A stretch of DNA of 19,303 nucleotides from Planctomycetota bacterium. Its GTDB lineage: Bacteria; Planctomycetota; SZUA-567. Made by a program: the position numbers and the translations under genes. A model generated the notes under the pieces. That model worked only from the letters and a program-made list of their open reading frames with translations, had not been told where the DNA came from and did not search any database. The first letter of the stretch is position 1, and each line of letters opens with the position of its first letter. The stretch spans positions 1-19,303 of the forward strand of contig JAJBSZ010000438.1 in NCBI GenBank assembly GCA_020861125.1. Reading direction: 5' to 3'. Of the stretch, positions 6,679-13,115 are shown one piece after another.

Positions 6679-7626
6679 ATGGATATATTTACCGCCCGTA
6701 GCGCCAAACCGATGCTGATCCACGGCGAATCGGATCCGTTCGATTCGGACCAGTATACCTATGAACTGAAGATGGACGGTGAGCGCAGCCTGGCCTATCT
6801 CGACGCCGACCGCACCGAGCTTATCAACCGGCGCGATCGGCGCATTCTCGCCAACTTTCCGGAGCTCTCCGATTTGCACCACCAAGCCAACGGGCGCTGT
6901 ATCCTGGACGGCGAGATCATCGCCGGCATCGGCAGCAAGCAGGATTTCGAATTCATCAAACAACGCGCCGTGACCAAAAACGTCCATGCCATCAAACGGC
7001 TGGCGGAACAGACGCCCTGCACTTTCGTCGCCACGGACATCCTCTACCTCGGTGACCGGGATATCACTCGGCTGCCACTGGTGGAACGGAAGGCCCTCCT
7101 CAGGGATACGGTTGCCGATGGTGGCGCGGTCGCGGTGGTCCAAACCATTGAAGAACACGGGGTGGAATTTTTCCGTCTGGTGAAGGAGCAGGGCCTGGAA
7201 GGCATCATCGCCAAACGCAAGGACAGCCTGTACCACATGGGCAAGCGAACGCGGGATTGGGAAAAGATCAAAAACTGGGATGAGGACCTGTTTCTCGTGT
7301 GCGGTTTTCTCCCTTCCGACCGGGCCAATGTGGTGAGCCTGGTGCTGGGGCAGTGGAGTGCCGGCGGGGAAATCATCTATAAGGGCCGTGTGACCCTGGG
7401 GGTGAACCGACCGGAATTCGCTATCGTCAACAAGCAAAAACGGGCCAAAAGCTTTCCTTTTCCCGAGACGCCGCCGGAAGCGGCGAAGGGTGCGGTCTGG
7501 TTGGTGCCGAAGCTGGTATGCAAGGCCGGCTTTCTCTGCTGGACGGTGCACGGTCGCCTCCGCCAGCCGTTTTTCAAAGAACTGGTGTCCGGCGTTGCGC
7601 CGGAAAAGGTCATTGAACCTGCGTGA
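6679..7626 (+). CDS. Short ATP-dependent DNA ligase
   Basis: 315 residues. It seals nicks in duplex DNA using ATP through a covalent lysyl-AMP. Motif I is KMDGER with nucleophile Lys31, motif III DGEII 77–81, motif IV EGIIAK 174–179, and motif V WEKIK 194–198. An OB-fold domain follows from about 203 (LFLVCGFLPSD). There is no N-terminal DNA-binding domain and no polymerase or nuclease domain, so it is a minimal ligase like LigC or the ligase module of LigD. The start at 6679 (MDIFTARSAKPML) has AAGGA 8 bases before it; a further ATG at 6637 overlaps yedK and is less likely. No Ku gene is in the window, so end joining is not implied. Pairing with yedK suggests repair of abasic sites or single-strand breaks. 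Confidence 0.92.
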   Translation: MDIFTARSAKPMLIHGESDPFDSDQYTYELKMDGERSLAYLDADRTELINRRDRRILANFPELSDLHHQANGRCILDGEIIAGIGSKQDFEFIKQRAVTKNVHAIKRLAEQTPCTFVATDILYLGDRDITRLPLVERKALLRDTVADGGAVAVVQTIEEHGVEFFRLVKEQGLEGIIAKRKDSLYHMGKRTRDWEKIKNWDEDLFLVCGFLPSDRANVVSLVLGQWSAGGEIIYKGRVTLGVNRPEFAIVNKQKRAKSFPFPETPPEAAKGAVWLVPKLVCKAGFLCWTVHGRLRQPFFKELVSGVAPEKVIEPA

Positions 7627-7642
7627 ACTTCCCGTTCACGCA
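7620..7642 (+). terminator. Hairpin overlapping the ligase stop codon
   Basis: TGCGTGAAC (7620–7628) and GTTCACGCA (7634–7642) form a perfect 9-bp stem with a 5-base loop that includes the ligase TGA. There is no T-run, so it may protect the 3' end or aid Rho-dependent termination. Confidence 0.35.
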
Positions 7643-7718
7643 CAGGGAAAGCATCGGGAAGGCAGAGGACCTGGCGGCCAGCACGGAGGAAGCGGGCCCC
7701 GGTTGGTTGCGTACCCAT

Positions 7719-7747
7719 AAAAAGAAGCGCAACCCCATGGGTTGCGC
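7719..7747 (-). terminator. Intrinsic terminator of tRNA-Tyr
   Basis: GCGCAACCC (7727–7735) and GGGTTGCGC (7739–7747) form a perfect 9-bp stem with a 3-base loop. On the minus strand it is followed by a TTCTTTTT run (complement of 7719–7726), about 15 bases after the tRNA CCA end. Confidence 0.85.
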
Positions 7748-7761
7748 CTCATATGTGGTAC

Positions 7762-7848
7762 TGGTGGGGAGAGGTGGATTCGAACCACCGTAGGGCGGAG
7801 CCCGACAGATTTACAGTCTGTTCCCTTTGGCCACTCGGGCATCTCCCC
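7762..7848 (-). tRNA. tRNA-Tyr (anticodon GTA)
   Basis: On the minus strand the gene begins GGGGAGATGCCCGAGTGG and ends CTCTCCCCACCA, with the CCA encoded. The acceptor arms GGGGAGA and TCTCCCC pair fully. The anticodon arm is CAGACTGTAAATCTG, giving GTA. A long variable arm (class II, as expected for bacterial tRNA-Tyr) precedes GGTGGTTCGAATCCACC, the T arm. Length is 87. It has its own promoter and terminator and is a single tRNA, not part of a cluster. Confidence 0.97.
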
Positions 7849-7882
7849 GGAACGAATTCGCCGCTTGGCGGCAAAGGTCACC

Positions 7883-7910
7883 ATGGTACGAATTACCGCG
7901 CCCATGTCAA
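7883..7910 (-). promoter_or_regulatory. Sigma-70 promoter of tRNA-Tyr
   Basis: On the minus strand, TTGACA (7910–7905), a 16-base spacer and TACCAT (7888–7883). The start would be near 7876, about 28 bases before the mature tRNA. A small CCGG-TTTTT-CCGG hairpin (7911–7923) lies directly upstream, just after the amidase stop. Confidence 0.6.
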
Positions 7911-7931
7911 CCGGAAAAACCGGCAGGAGTC

Positions 7932-8690
7932 CTATACTTTCAGGCTCCGGCGCATACCGGTGACGTGCGGTTTCAGGTGCTTGCCGGGACACTGGGTGTT
8001 GCAAAAGTCGCTGTGGCCGTAGATATCCTTGGCCGGATTGAGCCCATACTTGCGGATGAGGGAAGCCGTCAGGAGTTGCAAGGACTGCAGTTGCTGTGGG
8101 GTGGGCTGCTGGATCTCGAAATTGCCCAGGAGCATGACGCCAATATTATTGGCGTTGGCACCGGAGGTATGCGCTCCCTGGTAGGCCCAGTCCCGCCCCT
8201 GCCATATAGTTCCGGTCCGGTCGATGATGAAATGGTAACCGATATCACCGGCGCCCAGACGCTTGCGGTGCTGGCTTTGGATCAGACGCAGCGTGGCCGA
8301 GACCTGCGCCGGGCTCGCGTCATTGTTCGGCTTGGCACTGCCTTCGTGGTGGATGGTGACGCGGGTGACGCCGTTCATCGCTTTCATCTTGGCGGGAATG
8401 GCCGCCGTGGCGCCCCAGGAATTCCGGGAATTCGCACTCAACTTACCCCCGACCAGAGGCGTGGCCACCCGTGCCGGCGGCGGTTCTGGTTGTACGTACA
8501 CATACTGGACCGGCGGTTGCACCGAGGGTGACGCCAGAGCCACATCCGAGGCCGGTCCGGACAGCGCCGGGGCGGTAGCGCGCGGCGCGGCATACGGTTC
8601 GCACCCCGGCAGCAGCATGGCGCCCACCGCCACCGCCGACCAGGAGAGAAAATCCCTCCGGCTCAACACCCTGTTTTCATCCGTCGCCAT
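7932..8690 (-). CDS. Tat-exported lipoprotein N-acetylmuramoyl-L-alanine amidase (amidase_2/PGRP fold)
   Basis: 252 residues. It would cleave the amide bond between MurNAc and L-Ala in peptidoglycan, in the cell envelope. The N-terminus has a twin-arginine motif SRRDFLSW (10–17), a hydrophobic stretch and a lipobox LLPGC with Cys30, indicating Tat export and lipid anchoring. A Pro-rich linker (about 35–80) leads to the amidase_2 domain. The zinc site is predicted from His in TIHHEG (114 or 115), His226 in YGHSDF and Cys234 in NTQCPG, as in T7 lysozyme and PGRP enzymes. The start at 8690 has AGGAG 7 bases upstream. Tat export of a zinc amidase fits cytoplasmic folding and cofactor loading (E. 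coli AmiA and AmiC also use Tat, but have a different fold). It stands alone, upstream of tRNA-Tyr. Confidence 0.9.
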   Translation of the reverse strand: MATDENRVLSRRDFLSWSAVAVGAMLLPGCEPYAAPRATAPALSGPASDVALASPSVQPPVQYVYVQPEPPPARVATPLVGGKLSANSRNSWGATAAIPAKMKAMNGVTRVTIHHEGSAKPNNDASPAQVSATLRLIQSQHRKRLGAGDIGYHFIIDRTGTIWQGRDWAYQGAHTSGANANNIGVMLLGNFEIQQPTPQQLQSLQLLTASLIRKYGLNPAKDIYGHSDFCNTQCPGKHLKPHVTGMRRSLKV

Positions 8691-8734
8691 GCACCCGCTC
8701 CTGGATTGCCCGCCCCCCTTGCGTCAGGGATATA

Positions 8735-8763
8735 ATTAAACGGAATTGCCGCGTTCCGTCCAA
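8735..8763 (-). promoter_or_regulatory. Putative promoter of the amidase gene
   Basis: On the minus strand, TTGGAC (8763–8758), a 17-base spacer and TTTAAT (8740–8735), with a start near 8728 and a leader of about 38 bases. The spacer is itself flanked by the inverted repeat CGGAA/TTCCG (8741–8745 and 8754–8758), a possible operator. Confidence 0.45.
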
Positions 8764-8770
8764 TCCTTTC

Positions 8771-8812
8771 AAAAAAAAACGGTGGGAGTTGGTCCCTCCC
8801 CCGCCTCAGGCC
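8771..8812 (-). terminator. Weak intrinsic terminator, minus strand
   Basis: On the minus strand a short GGGAG/CTCCC stem is followed by CACCG and nine T residues (complement of 8771–8779). No gene ends here. It may end an unannotated transcript or insulate the amidase promoter. Confidence 0.35.
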
Positions 8813-8933
8813 GTCACAACCATTATCGACCGGACCGGGTTCGTGGTTGGCATGGTTTTGCCGGCGGCTCAAGCCCTCCGCACCATTCGCCCATAATTGG
8901 TCCGGTATTATGATAAATGACGTATCGGATCGT

Positions 8934-8969
8934 TTTGACAGACATTCAAGGATCACTGTCAAAGTGACA
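8934..8969. promoter_or_regulatory. Upstream activator-type dyads for the hsp20 sigma-54 promoter
   Basis: TTTGACAG (8934–8941) and CTGTCAAA (8956–8963) are a perfect 8-bp inverted repeat with a 14-base spacer. A third half-site TGACA (8965–8969) forms a second dyad, TGTCA-AAG-TGACA. They lie about 125–160 bases before the predicted start, the usual place for binding of a sigma-54 activator of the NtrC family. Confidence 0.55.
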
Positions 8970-9067
8970 AAAGGAGGTCCGCCAGTCAGGCCACAAAAAA
9001 TTTATTTGCAGCGATACTATGTATGGATTTATGAAGTTACTGCAATTATGACCATGACTGCAAAAAC

Positions 9068-9083
9068 TGGCACAATTTTTGCT
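9068..9083 (+). promoter_or_regulatory. Sigma-54 (RpoN) promoter of the hsp20 operon
   Basis: TGGCACAATTTTTGCT has the -24 TGGCAC and -12 TTGC elements with exact RpoN spacing (consensus TGGCAC-N5-TTGCW). Transcription would start near 9094, leaving a leader of about 65 bases before hsp20 at 9159. No sigma-32-like promoter was recognised here. Confidence 0.8.
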
Positions 9084-9158
9084 TCCATTGACCGGCAAGG
9101 ACCACGAGCACTCGAAGCTGAGTTGAAGAAAAAATGGAGTTTACGAAAGGAAATAATC

Positions 9159-9584
9159 ATGTATTGGACCAGATCACGTTCGCCCTTTGCCCGGGCTACT
9201 TTTGGTGACCAGATGGGTTTGTTCAACCGTTTTCTTGGCGGTGTCAACGAGGTTTCCACCTCTTTTCCCGCCTTCAACGTGTGGTCGAACGACGACGGGG
9301 CGGTTCTCACCAGTGAGCTTCCCGGTGTGAAGATGGAAGATATTGACATTACCGTTTCCGGCAAGGAAGTTACCGTCAAGGGAGCCCGGAAAGAGGAAGA
9401 AAACAAGGACGTGCGCTACATCCGGCGCGAACGGCCCACCGGCGAGTTCACCCGCGCCTTTGAGCTGCCGTACCAGATCGACGCCGCCAAGGTGGGCGCC
9501 AAACTGTCAAACGGCGTTTTGCGGATCGATCTGCCCCGCGCCGAAAACGACAAGCCGCGTAAGATTGCGGTAAGCGTCGAATAA
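9159..9584 (+). CDS. Small heat-shock protein, Hsp20/alpha-crystallin family (first of pair)
   Basis: 141 residues. It is an ATP-independent chaperone that binds unfolding proteins in large cytosolic oligomers. The alpha-crystallin domain runs from about 37 to 141: PAFNVWSNDDGAVLTSELPGVKMEDIDITV, then KEVTVKG, RRERPTGEFTRAFELPYQID and the signature LSNGVLRIDLPRAE. The C-terminus KIAVSVE carries a V/I-x-V-type motif used in oligomer contacts. The start at 9159 follows AAAGGA with an 8-base spacer; the open frame extends further upstream but through the promoter. A second Hsp20 gene follows 36 bases after the stop, and a strong terminator ends the pair. Regulation is predicted by sigma-54 plus an enhancer-binding activator. 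Confidence 0.95.
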   Translation: MYWTRSRSPFARATFGDQMGLFNRFLGGVNEVSTSFPAFNVWSNDDGAVLTSELPGVKMEDIDITVSGKEVTVKGARKEEENKDVRYIRRERPTGEFTRAFELPYQIDAAKVGAKLSNGVLRIDLPRAENDKPRKIAVSVE

Positions 9585-9620
9585 TTTCGAGAACGAAATA
9601 GTGATTTAAGGAGATATAGA

Positions 9621-10073
9621 ATGGATACCTCTGCCAACAGCAACACCGTCCCCAGCGCCTGCTCCGGCGGGTCTTGCGCGCCCGAAGATGCCAGCAAGCT
9701 GCAGCATGCCGAGCGGGCCGATCTGGAAGATCGGAACAGCAACGGTCGGGTCTATGTACCGGCCATCGACATTATCGATAATGACAAGCAAACCATCCTG
9801 GTGATGGATATGCCCGGTGTCAGTGAATCCGGGATCGACCTTTCTCTCGAGAAGAACATCCTGTCCATCCACGCCAAGCCGGTGGAATCGACCTTCGAGG
9901 GCAAGGACCTCGTTTATTCCGAGTACGGCATTGGCGATTACCGCCGCTCGTTCCATATTTCGGAAGATGTGGACAAAGACGCCATTACCGCCTGCATCAA
10001 GGATGGTGTTCTCAAGGTCACGCTGCCCAAGACCACTCCGGTGACCAAAAAGATCACGGTCGACGCCAAATAA
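9621..10073 (+). CDS. Small heat-shock protein, Hsp20/alpha-crystallin family (second of pair)
   Basis: 150 residues. The start at 9621 follows AAGGAG with an 8-base spacer. The N-terminal arm (1–43) differs completely from the first copy: it is polar with a CSGGSC cysteine pair (14–19), which might allow redox control (inference). The alpha-crystallin domain starts at VYVPAIDIIDNDKQTILVMDMPGV and ends DGVLKVTLPKTTPVTKKITVDAK, with GDYRRSFHISEDVD in the middle. The two copies are clearly paralogous but diverged, so they may form mixed oligomers or divide labour, as IbpA and IbpB do in E. coli. It is the last gene before the terminator at 10096–10129. Confidence 0.95.
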   Translation: MDTSANSNTVPSACSGGSCAPEDASKLQHAERADLEDRNSNGRVYVPAIDIIDNDKQTILVMDMPGVSESGIDLSLEKNILSIHAKPVESTFEGKDLVYSEYGIGDYRRSFHISEDVDKDAITACIKDGVLKVTLPKTTPVTKKITVDAK

Positions 10074-10095
10074 TGGTGGCGCGACAACGCAACGG

Positions 10096-10129
10096 CAGCC
10101 GGGCTCCTGGGAGTCCGGCTGTTTTTTTT
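10096..10129 (+). terminator. Intrinsic terminator of the hsp20 operon
   Basis: CAGCCGG (10096–10102) pairs with CCGGCTG (10115–10121), extended inward by GCTCC/GGAGT with one G·T pair, and is followed by eight T residues (10122–10129). It also lies between the convergent hsp20 and comM transcripts; on the minus strand no T-run follows. Confidence 0.92.
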
Positions 10130-10140
10130 GGGGTCAGGCA

Positions 10141-11658
10141 TCAGGCCGAATTGTCGGCGCGTCGGTATTGCACCGCTTCCAACAGGTGATCGGTGAGAAT
10201 ATTCGGTTCATCGTCCAGGTCGGCAACCGTCCGGGCAACCTTCAGTATTCGTCCATAGGCCCGGGCGGACAAACCGTAATCGGAAAGGGCCGCCTTCAGG
10301 AGCGCCTGGCCGTCCGGCCGCAACCGGCAATGTTCCTCGACATCCGCCGCCGTCATGGCGGCATTGACCGGCGTGGCGCGGCCGGGAAAGCGCCGGGCCT
10401 GAACCTCCCGAGCCGCAGCCACCCGCCGGGCCATCTCGCGGGAAGTCTCCCCCGACCTCTTTTCCACCAGCCGATCCCGGTCCACCGGTGGCACTTCCAC
10501 ATGCAGGTCGATGCGGTCGAGGAGCGGTCCGGAAATTTTGCCGGTATAGGCGGCGATCTGGTTGGCACTGCAGCGGCAGGCCCGGCGCGGATCGCCCAGC
10601 CGACCGCAGGGGCAGAGGTTCATCGACAGGACAAGAAGCATCCGGGCGGGAAAGGTTTCCGATCCGGCAACACGGCTGATCGTCACCCGACCGTCTTCCA
10701 GCGGCTGCCGCAGGGTCTCCAGCATCTGCCGGGGAAACTCCGGCGCTTCGTCCAGAAACAGTACGCCATTGTGGGCCAGGGAAATCTCTCCCGGTCGGGG
10801 AATCGACCCGCCGCCCACCATGCCGGCCAGACTGGCATTGTGGTGCGGGGCGCGGAACGGGCGCTGGCGGAGCAAGCCGTGTCCGGGGGGTATCGCGCCG
10901 GCGATGCTGTGGATCTTGGTGGTATCAAGGCTTTCGGTCAGGGTGAGGGGCGGCAGGATGCCGGGCAGCCGCTGCGCCGCCATGGTTTTACCGCTACCCG
11001 GTGGGCCCAGGAGAAGGCAATGGTGCCCGCCCGCCGCTGCCACCAGCATGGCCCGTTTGACCATTTCCTGACCACGCATATCGGAATAACAGAGGCCGGT
11101 GGTGTCTTCGGCCTCGGGGGCTGGCGGCGGTGGCTCCGGCGGCTGCCATTCGCCGGCGAAAAAACCAACCGCTTCCGTCAACGATTCTACCCCTACTGCC
11201 CGTACGCCGGCGGCGGCCGCTTCCGCCGCATTGGCCCTTGGCAGAACGATGCCGTTCAGTCCGATCTGCTTGGCGGTGATGGCTGCCGCGAGGGCCCCGC
11301 GAATGGGCCGGAGTGCGCCGCCGAGCGATAGCTCGCCCAACACCAAGTAGGAACCATTTTCCCGGATGGTGAGCTGTTCGCTGGCCATAAGCGCCACCAG
11401 GGCCAACGGCAGGTCGTAGAGAGCACCCTCCTTCTTCAGTTCCGCCGGCGCCAGACTGAAGATCAGGCGGCGGCTCACCGGATAGTCGTAGCCACTGTTG
11501 CGGATGGCAGATTCCACCCGACCCAGTGCCTCCTGTACCGCCTTGTCCGGCAAGCCGACCAGTCGTTGGACGGGCGAACCGTAGTGGAGGTCCAATTCCA
11601 CCTCCACCGGCACCGCATCGATGCCGGTAAATCCGACGGATCGCATACGGGCTAGCAT
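10141..11658 (-). CDS. comM: Mg-chelatase-like AAA ATPase ComM/YifB
   Basis: 505 residues. In naturally transformable bacteria ComM is a hexameric helicase that extends branch migration during DNA integration; many non-competent bacteria keep it. It begins MLARMRSVGFTGIDA, the family N-terminus, with the Lon-like S5 domain over about 1–165 (LPAELKKEG-type motif at 70–77), a Pro-rich linker, and the AAA core with Walker A GPPGSGKT 218–225 and Walker B VLFLDE 299–304. A CPCG...CRCS cluster (349–364) is typical of the family, followed by GPLLDRIDLHVEVP. Length is normal. The ATG overlaps the murD stop by 7 bases (ATGCTAG), so translation is probably coupled. It is the last gene of the minus-strand run, convergent with hsp20. 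Confidence 0.95.
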   Translation of the reverse strand: MLARMRSVGFTGIDAVPVEVELDLHYGSPVQRLVGLPDKAVQEALGRVESAIRNSGYDYPVSRRLIFSLAPAELKKEGALYDLPLALVALMASEQLTIRENGSYLVLGELSLGGALRPIRGALAAAITAKQIGLNGIVLPRANAAEAAAAGVRAVGVESLTEAVGFFAGEWQPPEPPPPAPEAEDTTGLCYSDMRGQEMVKRAMLVAAAGGHHCLLLGPPGSGKTMAAQRLPGILPPLTLTESLDTTKIHSIAGAIPPGHGLLRQRPFRAPHHNASLAGMVGGGSIPRPGEISLAHNGVLFLDEAPEFPRQMLETLRQPLEDGRVTISRVAGSETFPARMLLVLSMNLCPCGRLGDPRRACRCSANQIAAYTGKISGPLLDRIDLHVEVPPVDRDRLVEKRSGETSREMARRVAAAREVQARRFPGRATPVNAAMTAADVEEHCRLRPDGQALLKAALSDYGLSARAYGRILKVARTVADLDDEPNILTDHLLEAVQYRRADNSA

Positions 11659-13085
11659 AGCGCCCCCAGCCGGTTTACCATCCCCCTAAACGCCTCGCCC
11701 CGTTCCTCGTAGTTGGCAAACATATCCCAGCTGGCACAGGCGGGCGACAGTAAAACCGCCCCGCCCGCCGGCGCGAGGTCCAAGGCTTGTCGGACCGCAT
11801 CGGCAAAATTGCCGGAGGCCTCCCGGATCGCCAGTGGCGGCAGCTCTCGGGGACGTACTCCGGATGCCGCCTGTATGGCCTCCAGTATCCGCCCCGCCGC
11901 CACCCCAAGGAGGACAACGCCGTGGGCACGCCGCTGCACGGCCTGACCCAGCGCCTCGAAGGGCGATCCCTTGTCGTAGCCGCCGGCGATGAGGATAACA
12001 GGCACGTTCAGCGATTCCAGGGCGGTGACGGTGGCTTCGGGCGTGGTGGCTTTGGAATCATTGATGAAAACCCGCTCCCGGCTGGTGCCGACCGTTTCCA
12101 GACGGTGCGGCAGGCCGGTGAAGGCGCTGAGGCCCCGGGTCACCGGATCCGGGTCCGGCACGAGAGGCCAGGCGGCGGCGACGGCCGCGACGGCATTGCG
12201 GAGATTGTGACGGCCAAGAAGCCGGAACCGGTCGACAGGAAACCGAAACCGCACGACACCGTCCAGGCGCAGGACCACCCGATCTCCGTCCACCCAGCCG
12301 GCGTCGGGGCCGCCCGGATCCCGCCAGCCACAGCGGACGACCCGTCCCTGCGTTCCGTCCTCCCACTGACGGAGGGCGGGGTCGTCGTGATTCAGGACGG
12401 CCCAATCCCCCGGCCGGAGATGGTGGATAATCTGCCGTTTCGCCGCCGCGTATTCTTCCAGATCCCGGTGCCAGTCGAGATGGTTGGCCGTGAGGTTGGT
12501 GACCACGGCGAATCGGGGAGGCGGCAAGCAGGCGGCGAAATCCTCACCCAGCCACTGCAGCTGGAAACTGGACAGTTCCACCACCAGCGGCGACTGGTGC
12601 GGGCGGTTTTCCACCCGGGTCAGCAGGTCGCCGCCGATATTACCGCCAAACAGGGTATCGGGATCGTGCTCGGTCAGGATGTTGGCGATCAAGGCGGCGG
12701 TGGTGGACTTGCCGCTGGAGCCGGTAACGCCAATCCAGGGCGAACGGTTGAGAGCCAGGGCGAGACCGGTTTCGGTGGCGATGGGTACCCCCGCTTCCCG
12801 CGCTACCGCCAGCAGCGGGTGGTCCGGCCGCACCGCCTGATTGGCGACGATGAGGTCGGTGTCGCGGAAGTCGTCGGGATGGTGATTGCCCAGAACGAAC
12901 CGAATGTCCCTGCCGGCCAGGCTGGCGACGGATTCCGCCAGACGGTCGGCACCGGCCAGATCGGTCACCGTCACCTTGGCGCCCCGCGCGGCAAAGAACC
13001 GCGCCGCGCCGGCGCCACCGCCGAATCGCCCGAGGCCCATGACGGTTACCCGGCCAACGCCGTCCAGCCTTTCGTTCGTCCACAT
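11652..13085 (-). CDS. murD: UDP-N-acetylmuramoyl-L-alanine--D-glutamate ligase
   Basis: 477 residues. It adds D-Glu to UDP-MurNAc-L-Ala with ATP in the cytosolic phase of peptidoglycan synthesis. The Rossmann N-terminal domain contains VMGLGRFGGGAGAARF. The P-loop is GVTGSSGKSTT (119–129), LSSFQL 171–176, NLTANHLDWH 197–206, a likely carbamylated Lys216 in AAAKRQ, INDSKATTPEAT 341–352 and SPACASWDMFANYEERG 447–463, all MurD hallmarks. The P-loop reads SSGKST where most MurD have TNGKTT, and HLDWH replaces HLDRH, so it is a diverged member; other Mur ligases are unlikely given the C-terminal motif. The start at 13085 has GGAG 7 bases upstream. It lies outside a division/cell-wall cluster, 30 bases after a permease gene, and overlaps comM. 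Confidence 0.93.
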   Translation of the reverse strand: MWTNERLDGVGRVTVMGLGRFGGGAGAARFFAARGAKVTVTDLAGADRLAESVASLAGRDIRFVLGNHHPDDFRDTDLIVANQAVRPDHPLLAVAREAGVPIATETGLALALNRSPWIGVTGSSGKSTTAALIANILTEHDPDTLFGGNIGGDLLTRVENRPHQSPLVVELSSFQLQWLGEDFAACLPPPRFAVVTNLTANHLDWHRDLEEYAAAKRQIIHHLRPGDWAVLNHDDPALRQWEDGTQGRVVRCGWRDPGGPDAGWVDGDRVVLRLDGVVRFRFPVDRFRLLGRHNLRNAVAAVAAAWPLVPDPDPVTRGLSAFTGLPHRLETVGTSRERVFINDSKATTPEATVTALESLNVPVILIAGGYDKGSPFEALGQAVQRRAHGVVLLGVAAGRILEAIQAASGVRPRELPPLAIREASGNFADAVRQALDLAPAGGAVLLSPACASWDMFANYEERGEAFRGMVNRLGALC

Positions 13086-13115
13086 GGCGCTACTCCGGTA
13101 CCGAGGACCGCGGCA

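Larger units (their letters stand above)
8691..9158. other. Regulatory intergenic region, amidase / hsp20
   Basis: 468 bases with no credible gene on either strand. From left to right it holds the amidase promoter, a minus-strand terminator-like element, an ACCGGACC/GGTCCGGT inverted repeat (8829–8836 and 8899–8906), the TGACA/TGTCA dyads (8934–8969), the sigma-54 promoter (9068–9083) and the hsp20 leader. Base composition falls to clearly AT-rich after about 8990. Confidence 0.6.

Noticed and set aside
6679..7626. Part of a Ku/LigD end-joining system
   Set aside because: The ligase has no polymerase or nuclease domain and no Ku gene is present in the window.
8847..9158. Upstream extension of the first Hsp20 reading frame
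   Set aside because: The frame is open, but it runs through the sigma-54 promoter and has no family similarity; the ATG at 9159 has a good ribosome site.
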